Shown piece after piece: positions 11,821-33,000 of a stretch of 64,000 bases of DNA. The position numbers and the translations under genes were made by a program. This DNA comes from Pristionchus mayeri (lineage: Eukaryota; Nematoda; Chromadorea; Rhabditida; Neodiplogasteridae): the NCBI GenBank assembly GCA_036245805.1, contig BTRK01000001.1, positions 36,468,995-36,532,994 of the forward strand, written 5' to 3'. The notes below the pieces were generated by a model. That model was not told where the DNA came from, searched no databases, and was given only the letters and a program-made list of their open reading frames with translations. How positions within the stretch are numbered: the first letter of the stretch is position 1; each line of letters opens with the position of its first letter.

Positions 11821-11988
11821 GGTACTGGGTCGGATGATCACCGTCGGATGAGATCCAAATAAAGAACCCTTCTTCAGTATTTTCGTAGAATCATTTTTGT
11901 CAACTGTGGATGTGTGTGCAACTGTAATCAAATTCTGGGAGAAACGTTTGTGTTTCTCATCCGGTGGGTTTTGATCAGACCTAGTGCC
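11821..11988. mobile_element. MITE family F1, long variant
   Basis: 168 bp with ends GGTACTGGGTCGGATGATC and GATCAGACCTAGTGCC and a longer, different interior. Perfect 8-bp target duplication ATCTTCGA at 11813-11820 and 11989-11996. It shares termini with the short palindromic copies and an inner word (CCGTCGGATGA) with the copy at 47832. Confidence 0.85.
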
Positions 11989-12113
11989 ATCTTCGATCGA
12001 TGCTACAGTGAGAGAAAAATCCGGTTCGTTCCTATTATTTATTGTTCTCTTTTCGTTGTAAAATTTCTATAAATCGTTCGGGAAGGTAATGTTAATTTTT
12101 TACGGTATACGCA

Positions 12114-12572
12114 TAGGTCCAATGTGGTGTGTAATCACGGTAGCATTTCGGGAACTCTGAAAAAGCAAGCCGGCAAAGTGGAATTTGCATTCCGCGATCA
12201 ATGCGAACACAAACTTAGCACATGTGCTCCGTGGCAAATTTATACTTCTCGTCTGTACAAAATGCCTGGTGAAAACTGCTTGACCTATGGATTTGTGCTT
12301 CGAAATATGCCGCTCGGTGGTCGAAAGAGTAGGTCGCAATAATTTTAAAAAGTGAGCACTTGGCTATAATTATAATATGAAAACGTTGAAAACGGGTACT
12401 TTTTTTCGATTAAACAAAAAATTACTAAACCAATGGGTACTTTTTGTATTTTTGCATTGGTCCGAACTCCAAAAACGGGGTACGTTATGTCAATTGAACT
12501 TACTCTCGACCACTGATGCCGCTGAATAAGGATTATAAATGTCAACCTGCTAGATTTTTTAAAAATTCTTAA
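12114..12572 (+). pseudogene. Cys-containing ORF interrupted by a hAT-type MITE
   Basis: After a possible acceptor (CATAG ending at 12113) a frame reads SNVVCNHGSISGTLKKQ onward with five cysteines, as in small secreted nematode proteins. At 12315 a 201-bp F2 MITE is inserted. Without the element and one copy of the target duplication, the frame continues for about 17 more codons to a TAA at 12572. So the element probably broke an open exon. I see no upstream start or signal-peptide exon and do not recognise the family, so it may have been a decayed gene before insertion. Confidence 0.45.
12315..12515. mobile_element. hAT-type MITE family F2, copy 2
   Basis: 201 bp, ends CGGTGGTCGAAAGAGTAGG and TACTCTCGACCACTG, interior clearly related to 5684-5886 (shared GGTCCGAACTCCA and repeated GGGTACTTTTT/GGGTACG words). 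Perfect 8-bp target duplication ATGCCGCT at 12307-12314 and 12516-12523. Confidence 0.88.
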
Positions 12573-15500
12573 CGCTCCATCGCATACCATCTAATTTATC
12601 ATCTAATACCATCTAATTCATAAATTAGACCCTGTCCGTCCATTTCTATTTCGTTATGGACATTGTTATTAGTAGCTCCCTGCGCACGCATTAAATAAAT
12701 AGCCTGCTTCTATTGCGAAACGTTTCACAAAAAATTCGTCATGCCATTTTCCCACGTTATTCAGCGCATCTACCATTTTAGTCAAAACTAAAGTGCAATT
12801 TTAATGATAAATCGATCACAATAAAGACGCAAGTGTAAATATTGTAAAAGTTGCTGTGAATGTTGTAAAATATTAGCAATTCCACAAAATGTGTTCACAA
12901 TCGATTGTTTCAGTCCGTTCCCTTCCGTCAATTCTTCACTCATCCTCTTCTCATCGCCTGCCCCGAGGCGACTGCATCTGTTTTTCTCGCGCTGTCTTGT
13001 CATTTTTGCTCACTTAGCGATCTGTTGTTTCGGCCCTGAAAAGCGGCGAGTTCTTGTATCTTTTTTTTCGGTTGATTTGAGGCTGAAGCCACTTAGGCTG
13101 ATGTGATATTGTCGTGGAAGGGGAGCCCTGCTCCGCTCCGCGTGCCTCCGCGTGCCTGACGGCGTCCATCCGTCCTCGTGGGTGGAAGTTTTCGAGAGGT
13201 GAGCCGCTTTTCCCTTCTTCCGGGTCCAAGTGTCGATGATCGTCCGCCCCTTTCATTACGTGTTCTATTTACTCCCGTGATAGGTTGGCGAGGTGGAAGA
13301 TTTTTTGCCCCACGACTTCTGTCTGCTGGCGTCGGCGAATCTAACGGTTCTCGGTACCCTGTTTCGCGTAATGTGTTTCACGAACCATTTTTAACACAAC
13401 TTTATTAGGCTGCTTACACAATCAACAGTGGTAAGGATGATCTACTCAACTCGGAATTCACGATTGATCGATCGGGCGAAGGTCACCAAGAATCGCTGTG
13501 AATACATGGAGGAAAAGCACGATAATCGAACCACTTGCAGAAGACTTAGGGGGAGAAGAGATGAAAGTGTGGAAGAAAGTTATAGAGCCAAAGGTGAGGA
13601 AAGTATAAGCTGGATATTGTAATACCACTTGCTAAGGATTGATAATGGAACGACTGAATAGGTGGAGAGATACGGCGGGTTCTACGATGAGGATTGCATC
13701 TAGGCATGGGATATGCGTACTGCACTTACAAGAGAACGGGTATGAGTGAAACTACGGTGGGTCCTGAATCGATTGTCTATCCAGTCAACAGGGAAAGGGA
13801 GAGGATTACGGTACTCGGGCACACTACGGTACAGGAGAGGAACAGACAGGCACGCGTTCCGTGGAAGAAATGGAGGGTAGATCAATCGGGATTATCGATC
13901 GACCAGGGTCAAGCGATAAGTCGTTGAGCGACTCCCCTGAAAGACTCCGTAGCGTGCTTGTCTGGACCTCGTCCAGGGGGCATACTGTAGGCGGGGGAGG
14001 GGAAGGAGATGGTGGTGGAGGATACGGTAGGCGCTTGGGAGTTACGGTAAGAGAGACGGTATGTCCAACGCGCCGCGCAACAAAACAAGTGAGGAAGAGA
14101 GAGTCGGTCGGTGCCTCCCCTCAGGGAGCCAGTGGAGGATGTTGAGAGAGCAGCGAGAGGGGACCGATAGAGCCACGAAGGGAAGGGAGGGGAGGGGAAG
14201 GGCGCCTCTGATCTTTGATCTCTGAGGGGGACTGCCAGGGACCATCAAGAACTAGAGGGGGGGGGGTAGGTCGAAAGGGGGGCGTGGCTCTATCTAGCTG
14301 ACCGCATTTGTTTGAAAATGCAGCGGAAGACAAGCGGTCACAGACACTCTGCCAGTAATCGACAACTGATGAAAGTGAGCGCCATGATGCGTGCTCGGAC
14401 TACGGTAGGAGTACGGTATGGGTAGCGATCAAGTGGGATACGGTAGGGGAACAATCGAGAATTGCTTAGCAAGTGGGAAGGGAATAGAGTAGAAACACCA
14501 AATAATCAAGACAATACTCGTCCAGAGCTGAGAATCTTTCGTCCCATATCGAGGTACCTGCTCTAGCAGCACCATCGTGGTGTGCAGCTACCGTAATCCC
14601 ATGAATACGGCAGCTACTCGACCGACGACGATTGCTAAGAGACAAGGCGGGAAGACACACACACAAAGTGAGATGAGAGAGGATTGAACGAGAGTGAAAG
14701 ACCCAGCTCTGGCTAGATTACAGTAATACACCACACACACTAGGAGAAAGAATAGTAGTAAAGGAGGGAGAGATACGGGTTCTAGAGGAACGGATGAAAG
14801 CCAGTCGTTTGAGGTGGAGGCTATTGTTCGATCGGTGTGTAACAAACGGTACGGTAAGAGGAGGAAGGCTCGCTATCACAATGCATACAATTAATGCTTG
14901 GCTTGGATTGAAAGAGAAGCTGGAAAGAGAGGAATCAGATAATCTACCTAGAACCAAGGAGCACGTTACTGCTGTGGAAAGAGAGCGTAGGGAGAGAGAG
15001 AGAGTGGACAGTGATCGGGTTTGGGGGGTCATCTGAGGTCAATCGATAATCGACTATGTGAAATGATAGCTTTCCGTTATCCCATTCCTTACTACTATGA
15101 AAAGACACCAATGAATAGACAGGAAAAAAGAAAGCAAATAGCTGTGCCAGAATGTATTCGATACAACAATTATCCGGACAGAGATGAAAGAAAGTGTACT
15201 AATGGGTTGGAGGAACACTTCGATTAGAGCACACTCGATGGGGGATGGAGGGGGCACTGAATGGAAGAGCAGGCATTTCTTAGGGTGATTACACGGGAGA
15301 GAAAGAAGGGAAGTCGTCGTGGAAAGTACGGGACGCTCAAGGCAACTTGATACACATTATACTACGGGGGGAGAATCGTAAGTGAGAAAGAGAGAGATAC
15401 GATGAAATGAGACGTGATTGAGAAGCCGACAAGACTAGTGGAGGAAGTGCGTGTGTGTGAACGGGTAAAATGAATGATCAATCATATGCTTCGAGAAAGT

Positions 15501-15705
15501 ATAGATGAGAATGAAAAACGTGATGCAATATGTTCTAAGTGAGACAAAATACGAAAAAGATAACATGATGGGGATTGATGATCGAACGAGTAAATAAGGG
15601 AACCAATAATAATATTAAGTCAATCTTCGATTGGTTGTGTACTACCGTAACCGGGCACGTGGTGAGATCAGGCAGGTGTACGGTAGGTAGCTCATTCTCT
15701 TCTTC
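12573..15705. other. Non-coding, purine-rich spacer downstream of the Argonaute gene
   Basis: No supported gene. From about 13650 to 15500 the plus strand is strongly purine-rich (GGGAGAGG-type runs) and carries many copies of TACGGTA or ACGGTA (for example 13751, 13808, 14044, 14403, 14440, 14851). The many short open frames here are by-products of the skewed composition. Confidence 0.5.
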
Positions 15706-23250
<7,545 letters not shown>

Positions 23251-23284
23251 GACTGAGTGAGGGCGATTATCCGATTACGCACAA

Positions 23285-26200
23285 CTGAAACAACAAATCA
23301 ATCGATAATCTTGTTTGAAAAATCGATATCAGGCCACTTGCAGTGAGAACGAGTTGAGACCCGAGTAGGATGCGAGAGTAGAGGGAAGACTGGGAGAGAG
23401 ACCTGCAAGTAAGTCATGGATGAGAGATTTAATTAAGAAATTTGAGCTTCGGGGTGCTGCTCGTTACACTTTTTGCTCGCTCGCCGCGCCTTCTCTTGTC
23501 TATTCGCAGAGAGGAGGAGGCTATCGGGGGGCAGAGAACAGGGGAGAGGAAGAAGAGAGCGGATAAGAGAAGGGAAGTGTTTCAGAGGAAGAGAGGAGAG
23601 AGGAGCGAAGGGATGCGCTCCTACATGACACTATCAGGCTTCACATGCGTCCATTTGGACCATTTTTAGTGCCAATCAATACTCGTGCGGTTCTATCCTA
23701 ACGGGAAGTAACGTAGGATAGGTGGATAGGGAGGAGGGAGGGGGAGGATGCGTGTATAGGAGGGGATGCTAGTAGGGAAAGAAAGAGAGGAATAGAAAAG
23801 AGAAGCGCAGACAGGCTCACCGGGGGAAGGAAACGAACCTGTTGAGCGATTTGTCGAATGCGAAACGGCGAGGGGAAGAGTCACCGACGATAAGGCAGCT
23901 GCAAGGTTATCGTTATTTACATGCAAACAAATCAAAACAAATATTGTTGGGATGATGAACGAAATGTAAGTTCCCTCAATGAGAAGATGACTTTCCAAAC
24001 CCATCCGGATAAACATTTCGAAATTGACATTCGTTTCGTCAAGCTTATTTTTGCCCGAGGCGATTGATTTCGCAATCAGATCCATAAATAGCGCGGGAGG
24101 GACAAAATACGCGTCACGACTAGAGAAAACGTTCTGCCCATCCCCTTAATTCCCACTTTACTCCACAACCACATTCATAAACTGACAAATCGTATCGTCC
24201 CAGGCTCGGGCATACTAGAATTGGCACGTCTAAGCCCTTACTTTTGACACACTTTTTGATCTGTGGAAATTCCCAACTCAACAGATTGAAAAAAAGAGAA
24301 CAAGTCCGGCTATTGTTCCAGGACCGGGAATACGACCAGTTATTGCTCCAGGACCGGGAATTAGCCCATCAACGTACCTCTGTGAGATCAGTAAGTGAGA
24401 TTGTCGATCACAAGCGGGGACTGAGATGGAACTGCGACCGTTACTGCACCTGGCGCATTCTCTGCAACGAAAAGAATGGTCGGTGATTGGAGAAGGGGAT
24501 CAAAACACAAAGATCGAAATACACAGATCAAAACACAAACAACTCGCGCGAAAACGCGTTGGCGCATGACTGATTTCAACATATCGCCGCGCGCATACGG
24601 AATGTGATGAGGCAACATCGAGGCCGGAAGCACTCAAACTTGGGAGCATCTTTCTCCCTCTCTCTCTTCCGGATGCTGCGGCCGCATCTTAGTAGTATTA
24701 GAGCAAACGCGAATCAGGGAGGAGAAGTAGAGGAGCGAGAAAGCAAGGGCAATGCTAGTACAGGGGGTGAAGGCGAAGGGACGAGTAGAGGGCACTACAG
24801 ATTGGGGGGACAAGGGGAGAGAGAGAGGGAGGGCGAGGGAAGGGGGTGCACTGTGTGGCTAGAGATGAAGAGGAGAAAGGGGGTGAAAATCGATCGATGA
24901 CACCACACTAGCGAGGAAGGGGGAGGGGAGATGGGAAGAGGGGGCAGAGAAGCGAGGTACAGGCCTTTGTGCTGTGGTCGAAAGTGCAAGTATCTTGCAT
25001 GGCACTCTCACTTCGCCGATCAATAATCTCTCTCACTCTCATTCTCTCTCTCTCTCTTCCAGTGACCTCTCCCCTTCTCGCCTTACCCCTTCCCTTCTCT
25101 CATCTCCTCTCTCCCTGGGTCGGGAAGGGACTCGCCTCGCGGACAGATGGTCACACACTATCCACAGGGTGACGGAAGGACCTGCGGGACCCAGCCCTAC
25201 CTACTGTAATCCTATTTCGTCCTGGGGTCTAAAGAGTGGGTTGGAATCACCCCGGCGTCCTTCACATTCAATTACACATCGAGAGATGAGGGGGAGAGGA
25301 ACGGTTGAACCGACGACGGACAATTCCGCCCGTTCCGTTTAACACTCAAGTGATAAGGGTTGATACTGAGTGATCTATCGATCGGCAATTTAGGAAACAA
25401 ACCGAGGGCACTTCTTGGCTTACTGGTTACCTCTCCTTCCTAGGTTTTTCTCTCACCACCTCTCAAAAGTGGGAGGGAAGGATGGAATGACAGAGAGAGG
25501 AGGGGAGAGGGAGGGGGGGGGGGCGAGGGGGGGGGGGGCAGTAATCCAACAAGTGCCCAACCGCACAGCAATGAATCGGCAATAGCGTGTGCTGTCTGAG
25601 TCGACTTCTGATGCCTTCTTCCCTTCTTTGCTAGCGTGATTTCACAAGATACGATATAGACAAAAGGAGTGAAGAGATAGACATAGGGCAGAAGGAAGGA
25701 GGGGGATGATAGAAGTGTGTCCACGCATAAACAGACGGCACACAGCGACAACATAGTGGTGGGAATGTTCTGGAATGACCAAAAGAGCCTAGACCATGTG
25801 ACCGGGGAATATCCCTGCGGGCCAGGGGGTGGGGCGAAAGTTGTGGATGGGGATCTTGCAAGGGTAGGGAAGGGGGGGGGAGAGACGGGGAGAAAGGACA
25901 ACGAACAGGATAGATGGCCATGGAGAGAAAGATGTGAGGGGCAGATAAAACCAGCTACCCATTATTGGGAGACAACTTGTAATATCGCGCGCGCCTTTCT
26001 CGCCCCATCCTGTCTCCCTTATCCTTATCAGCAATGATTCTGTCTCGAATTCGCGGGCGATGCGATACTACAGCCTGGCTGTGAGCATTGCCCAAAATTT
26101 TACATGAGGGAGTAATTAATCAAAAAACTGCGAGCTGGGGTTTGGAGTAAGTAAGGCAAGAAAGGGGGAAAGGGACGCGTACCACGCCGTGGAAAGGGGA

Positions 26201-27246
26201 AGAGCGCAGGCAAGCAGAGGGAATGGGGGAGAGACCAGGCGGTGGGGGTCGATATCGGGCGATAGAGTGTGCGGCGTGAAGAGGGTAGGAGAGAGCACAG
26301 ACAACGAGGGGGTGTATGGTGGAAGATATGAGAGAGAGCCGTGCAGAGGCGTGTTTTGCTGCAGAGATGAGAGCAAAAATGCAAAAGCAGAGAGATTAAA
26401 ATGGGCTTAGAGCATGAGCGAAAATAACAAGGAAGTTTGTGGTGTTTATAACACGAAACACTGCAGGATCATTAAGCCTAGTGTATAACTGCCGCAATTA
26501 TGAACGTAGAGGCCACTCTCCGAACGGTTGGATGCGTTCACAATTAGAACATGGCTGCTGATACAGATGAATCATATATTACTGAAGCAACAATGATGGA
26601 AAAGTCACAGAAAACGCGGTGAATAGGCGATACAACGAGAAACTTGGGAGAAATCTTTCGAGGTTTTCGCGTTCAAATGGTGAGTCAATATTCCGTGATG
26701 AGGACAAAGCTGAACAGGTCAACAATCATAGCACTTATCCGGATAGAGAGGAATCGCATCGAACAGAGAAAGGAGCGAGAAAAGTAGTTCGAAATAAATC
26801 AAGTTCAGCCACTTTGGGAAGGCGCGAAAGCTCAGCCAGAGCCAGGATTGACCTTTGACCTCGAGTAGTATATGGGGTACGGTAGCAGGTATACGGTAGA
26901 GGGTATGGTAGGTCATACGGTAAGCGCGGTATACGGTTTTGGGAACCAACAATCGATTGAAAGTTGGAGCCGATTTGGACACGCGTTGCGACTGCAACGC
27001 GCGAATGGCACTAACTACGGTAGGTTTGGTCACTTTGCCTGGCCGGCCACTTTCAGAATTTGGCTCCTCGATTCACGCAGTCGCTACTCTGACGAGAGAT
27101 TTCGTAAAATGAAAAGTGTTTTGCTGGCCATTTTCGTTATCCTGGCGCCCAATTTGCGGTTTATCACCTGCTCTTTTTGCACTTTCCGTTATTTATCGAT
27201 CTAGTATCAATATGTCTATCAAAGTTGTTTATTTTTGGCTTTTTAG
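23285..27246. other. Intergenic region between the divergent Argonaute and TRAPPC1 genes
   Basis: About 4 kb without a convincing gene. It presumably holds both promoters. Much of it is skewed (purine-rich 23480-23620 and 24720-24900, G runs 25500-25540). A short direct repeat of GTTCCAGGACCGGGAAT and GCTCCAGGACCGGGAATTAG lies at 24316-24363. TACGGTA-type words cluster at 26878-26935. I could not identify TATA boxes or other defined elements. Confidence 0.45.
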
Positions 27247-27251
27247 AGACA

Positions 27252-29322
27252 ATGGCCATCTACAACTTGTACATCTTCAATAAGGACGGTACATGCATCT
27301 TCTACCGGGAATGGAAACGAGAAAAGCAGTCTGGATTGCCCCGCAGCGAGGTTTGTGGTCGATTTTTGCTTGATTTTTGAGCATACATGGATAAGGATTG
27401 TTCCTGAGTTTCAAAATCCGGGATGGTACCCACCAGTTCAGCCACAAAACCGGCGGGATTTAGAAAATCGACTGGTGGGTACCCTAAAATTGCAAGAAGT
27501 ATGATCCGAAAACCGGGTGAGTCTTGCTGCTAGCAGCCATGGTGTCCACGTTAGCTTTTGAAACTTATTTACAATGAACCTACCCCAAACTCCGTATGAC
27601 TTAGTCTAAGTATACTAATTGTAAACGTACGGAGCCTGAGCTTTACTCGACCTTGAGCGACTAACAATAAGACTGAATCAACTGACCTTATCCTTATTGT
27701 GAAGAAGTGCATTTTGTTTGGATGTTTGCCAATAATTTAATTTATTCAGGAGTACAAGTTGATGTTCGGTATGCTCATCTCGCTTCGATCCTTCGCTGAA
27801 CGACTCAGTACGAAAGATGGGTGAGTGTCGCCCGGTTTGAACCAACAAAAAATATCCTTTTCGTGTCTTTTGCCTTCCTATTATTTTTTTCTTTTTGTCG
27901 TAGTACTGAATACGTTCTTTCTCTGTTCAGTCTTCCATCATTCTGGAGTCTAGGATTTAGGCTGATTCGTTATACTTAGTTTATACTGAGAGAGCCTTCT
28001 TACGCAGTTCTGATGATCTTCAGGTGTAACCCAGAACTAGCAGAGGAAGCATAGATTTGTTGTTATAAGTATATGAGTGGATATTATACGCACATTCACA
28101 TCTCAAACCATACTTTGATCTATTTATCGATCCGTATTGCAGCCAGCAGCTGGTGCGCAACTACAAGACGTCGACGTACAAGATGAACTACATGGAGAGT
28201 CCGACGGGGCTGAAGATGGTAGAAACCCTCGTTATATTCACACTAGTCCTTAGTCGATTTGAGACGATTCGCACGAGATATAACTACTGATTTTCTGCCC
28301 ATACAGGTGCTGAACACGGACCCGAATGCGCCCGGCGTCCCTGATCTCGTCAGGGGAATCTATCAGGTGCGTGTATTTGCGAACTTGTATTTTTTAAAAT
28401 CAACCAGAGAAGGGAAGCAAACAAAAACATTAAAAACTTCGAAAGTCTTGAACAAATTTACAAATTTAACGTTGCCTTTTTTTTCTTTTCGGGATTATTT
28501 ACCCCTCCCTTCTTCTATCTAGTATGCGGTTTATTATATTTGCTTTCTTTTAATATTGGCACCTTAGAGAAGAGAAAAGACAGTCTAAAAAATAGGTCTC
28601 GAAACCGAATCCTATGATTGGTTTTACCTCGTATGATATTTTGCCTTGTGCATCATATTCGTGGATAGCTTTGTGAGAAAGAGAGAATTTGACAAAACCT
28701 GTGTTTATATTAGCTCGCAAATGCACTCCGAACATAAACACGTGAGACTCTCGTTAAATTCAGACTAGTCATTTGGCCTACTTTACAAGTACTTGAGATC
28801 ATTCCCATGAGATGTAAAACGATTTCTGATCGTTCACTGTTTATGTCTATCATGAGTGTATCTCAATCAAATAGAAGAAGTTACGTAACTATTTTTTTAC
28901 ACAGTGCAATGGAAATCATCATGAATGAGAATCACACATTGTCTCCGCTAGAGCTATAAGTTGCTGAAATCTCCGACTGGAATGACACTTTCTTCAAGTG
29001 GCTTCTTCTTCATTTCTAATAGCATCATCTTGGTTAATAGCGTATTCTCTCTACAGTAGAGATTGGTAGATCCCAATTCCCTCTCCGGTTACCCTCTTGC
29101 AATATAAATATATATGCATATGTAGTGATTTATAATTACGATCCTTACAATTAATTAATCGATAATCAATATTATCGATTAATATTGATTGATTCCTTCC
29201 AGGCGTACGTTGAGTGCATAACGAAGAATGTGCTGATCGACGTTTCGAAGGAGATTCAAAGCGAACTCTTCACTACTCGGGTAGATCAAGTCGTCACGGG
29301 CCACTCTTCGTACGTTCACTAA
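27252..29322 (+). CDS. trpp-1: TRAPP complex subunit 1 (TRAPPC1/Bet5 orthologue)
   Basis: Exons: 27252-27350, 27750-27820, 28143-28218, 28307-28366, 29203-29322; 141 residues, close to the 145 of human TRAPPC1. The protein starts MAIYNLYIFNKDGTCIFY and contains EYKLMFGMLISLRSFAERLS, YKTSTYKMNYMESPTGLKMV and LNTDPNAPG, matching the longin-like fold of this family across its length. TRAPP is a tethering complex that acts as a guanine-nucleotide exchanger for Rab1-type GTPases in ER-Golgi and Golgi traffic (established for the family). A TTTTTAG acceptor ends at 27246, five bases before the ATG, consistent with spliced-leader addition. It is divergent from the Argonaute gene. Intron 1 holds a copy of dispersed repeat R1. 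Confidence 0.93.
27412..27560 (+). repeat. Dispersed repeat R1, copy 2
   Basis: CAAAATCCGGGATGGTACCC then ACCAGTTCAGCCACAAAA, diverged from 22914-23060. It lies in intron 1 of the TRAPPC1 gene. The GGTACCCACCAGT word recurs inverted about 45 bp on (ACTGGTGGGTACC), so this copy is partly palindromic. Confidence 0.55.
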
Positions 29323-30092
29323 TCGATATTTTCGATCGATAATTGTTAATCTATCGATGTTTCCCTAATTCACTAGCATATTCCACGCTGTTTACGGGTT
29401 GACCGCTCGACTGTGATTGTTTGTACACACTTCTTTGTTCGTGCCTTTCCGGTATAGAAATCATTGTAAAGAGTATTTTGTGACTGCCATCAAATATAAG
29501 ATTTTATGCCAATTGTATGAACAAGATGCATTATTAGTAATCTGTAGAATGCTTTAGATAGAGTATGCTCTAGAATAAAATTTGTGTGCACAATCTGAAT
29601 ATATTCACAACAACACATGGTGAGAAGGGATATGTATCTTGGGTGAGAATGGAAAAGTGGGCGGAGCTTACCAAAAGTGAGCGGAGCCTCACGATATTGC
29701 AAGAATCAACGAGTGCTTATGAGATTCTGCTCATCAGGTAGATTTCTGTTGAAAATAACTCAGTCTGTGATCAGCGGTCATGGTGCGCAAAGTGTGTACG
29801 GTAATGATGAGAGAAACGGCAGAAGGTTCAGGCGGAGCGAGATTACGGTGGACGGAGGAAGAGATTATGAGCGTTGTCGATCAATCGGGAGTACGGTGGG
29901 ATGTGGGAATACTTGGCTCGATGGCAAGGGATTACGGTAAGGGGTTGCTTAGCGTTGCGATCGATAATGGAATGGCGCTTGTTTGTGACTGAATTTGGGA
30001 AGTAACTGTAAAATTGTGTACTTTCTTAGACTAAATAGAGAGGGGGTGAGAGAAGGAGGAGGGGAAGGAGATCAAAGACCAACGATCAAAGA
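29323..30092. other. Intergenic region between convergent TRAPPC1 and GATA genes
   Basis: 3' flanks of two convergent genes. Nothing coding is supported. 29770-29945 is purine-rich with ACGGTA/TACGGT words, and 30070-30095 holds the GATCAAAGATCAG motif that also occurs in many introns. Confidence 0.45.
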
Positions 30093-33000
30093 TCAGTTCG
30101 ACTCCGAATTATTTCTCGGCTTGCGGTTTCTCTTCATGATTACGCCCTTCTTCAGGCTCATAGGGCGTTTTCGGCCGTTCTTGCGGAAGTACAGATTGCA
30201 CGCGCTGGAAAATACACTCAGTTATCGATAGCTACCGTATCCTACAGTATTCCCCCCGTATGCCACAGTGCATCTAATCAATGTCCCACCGTTGTGTGAT
30301 ATTACAACTGAAAGTGCACTCAGTTATCGATAGCTACGGTATCCTACAGTATTCCCCTAGGCTGTATGGATCTACTGTGGTGTACCCTTAGTAAACCTCG
30401 TCCACCCACTTGCACTCGATCTCTCCGGTGGTGTTACGGCGCCACAATGAGGTGTCGCGCGTGCCGCAGTTGGCGCAGATCGAGTTGGAGTGGCAGCTCA
30501 CCGCCTGCTGATCGATCGCCATCAACTACCGTAATCTTGCGAAATAAACTCAGTTCGCGATAGTTCATATCTACAGTATCATACCAAATGAAGTCAGTCT
30601 TCGATCTACCACACCTGGCATCTACCGTACCTGAATGCGCTTCTTCTGCGCTGTTCGTGCCTGTATCGAGGAGGCAACGAGCGGATCCTGCGGCGGTGGT
30701 GAGTACGAGGAACTGCTAGCGGGCTGCTGCAAAGGGTATTATTGGGAAAAGACAGAATCTGCGTACACCACGACCCTACGAAAGGGCATAATCGTACCTG
30801 GTGTAGTGAGGCGGGCTGCAGGGAGGAGAAGGCGGATCCAACGGAGGGCGCGGTAGTACACGAAGGCGAAGGTGCGTATGGCTGAAATTGTGGGTTACGA
30901 TAGAGCGCTGATTACTATATAACGGATGTTTTGTTAACTAGGTACTTTAGACCTGTAGACGTGGCTGTTACATGAAACACGCCTACTGTAAGGTCGAGGA
31001 TACGATAGGATTGCTTTCTATACGATAGGAATTCAGTAGGACTGTGGATACGGTAGATCAGTGGCTACCGTAGGCCACCGTACCTGCTCGTAGAGGTGTG
31101 AGGGCAGGATGGGCGCGGAGGGCGTGGGCGTCGGGTCGAATAGCAGGTAGTTCTGCTGGTTCAGATGGTCCAGCGAGTTGGTCCACTGGTACGGCCTGCA
31201 GATTACGGTAGCTTAGGGTACGGTAGATCAGGGTACGGTAGATCATCAGTATAACTGTAGGTTACGATAAGCAATTACGGTTTTGGGCGCAGTTTGCGTG
31301 GTACCATGACTCAGTCGGTGCCATCAACCCCCAATCCCCTACTCAAGCAGGGGTGGGAGCCACGGGCAGGTTGACTCACTCAGGCCACACTCTGTCTGTT
31401 TTTGGAAGAAGTACTCACACTCTCTTTCTCTGACTCTCTCACTTTGCCAGGATCTCTCGCCTACTTGGGGGATTGCAAGCGAGTCAGACTTTTACTCGGA
31501 GGCATCCCTAGCAGGGCAGAATGCAATGAGGCATTCCAAGGGCAAACAGCCATTTTTGTACCCTGTTGCGAGCTCCAAATCGAAAACGCGCGTCTTTCTG
31601 TCACAATCTCACTTGAGCAAAATCTGATTGGGTTGAGCTTCACAGTGTACATGAAACAAGTAGATTCAAAGGAAAAATAATTATCTTGTTTCTTTTTTTT
31701 ATAAAGAATCAATAATCTCACGTCATTCCGTGGTAAGTCATCAGCTCGGGGTGGAAATCGATCGCGGGTTGCAGTCCCAAGATAGGCTCCATCTTTAGGG
31801 TTCCATCTCCGAATTTCATGTCTGCAAAACAGTGTATCATTTCAAAACGTGCTGACTCCAATCATGGGACTGTTGGCTGTTTGCTTGCGATTATGGGGGC
31901 TGATTCAGATGGCAAGATGGCACCTAGTGTCGAAAGAGGGATAATAAAGTCAGTTATCGATCGAAAGAGGCTACGGTAGGCTACCATTCATGCGGTCGAA
32001 GAACATGGGCTCGGCGTCGGTCGTCATGAGCGAGTCGATCTGCGGCAGCGACGTCGGCTGGGATACGGTAATTATTGATCTCTCACGGAAAATATAGTCA
32101 GTTTACGATCATTCTGGAGTACTGTAGTCTTACCTGTGCGTACTGTAGCTGGTTGTAGGGCTGGACTGCTGTTGCGTTGCTCCGCTGCTGATCCGCCGGG
32201 GACGAACTCGAGTCCGAGGCACTCGAGTAGAACGAGGCTGGAATACGGTAATTGTTACGGTATCGATCGATCGATTGGTGACCAGAACTGTGTATACGTA
32301 TATAATGAATGGAAAGGGCAACTAGAGACAAGTGGGGAGGAGGGTGTCCTATTAGTGATCCCGATTACTCATTAGACACGAGCGACACAAGAGGGAGAGT
32401 GGAAGAGAGAGAGAGAGAGAGAGAGAGGGAGTAGGAATGGAACCAGGCAGAAGCGTTCTCTTTTGAATCGTGTATCTGGATGAAATTCGCATGCGGAAAG
32501 TATTCACGGGAAGAAATCAGAAGAGGACAGCTAGTACAACTCCCCTATGAAGTAACTTCCACTTCAAGCCACTCGCAACAGATTTGTAGCCTAGATAGAT
32601 TGGCCGCGTGGTTAGCCCACTCCCGCTATCCATCCTTCTCAACTCCAGTATTTTTAGATTGCCCAAGCTTATTCTGATCATGATTGAATATGAGATTATA
32701 TTTTATTCCACTCCTAGTTTGGAGTGTGAAACGCCTTATTCTCCAGGTAATTCCGTGTCTACATTGCCCAATGACGCCCGCACCTTGCAATGGGTGCACC
32801 GGTCGAACTCCGCGTGCGTGCTGATAAGATTAGATAGGGAAAAAAGCACGAAACGACGGCGCGCGAATTTGATAAGATAACAAGCGTGCGGGTGGTCACT
32901 CCATCCAGATAGCGTGACCTACCGTTCCGAGAATCTTCTCAAGATTGCAAAATACGGTAGGATTACAGTAGCCAGTCTCGGTGCACCACTGCTAGATGTC

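Noticed and set aside
13428..15257. Several plus-strand open frames of 60-95 codons
   Set aside because: Purine-rich composition lowers stop frequency; no splice-consistent, family-like or hydrophobic-leader signal was found.
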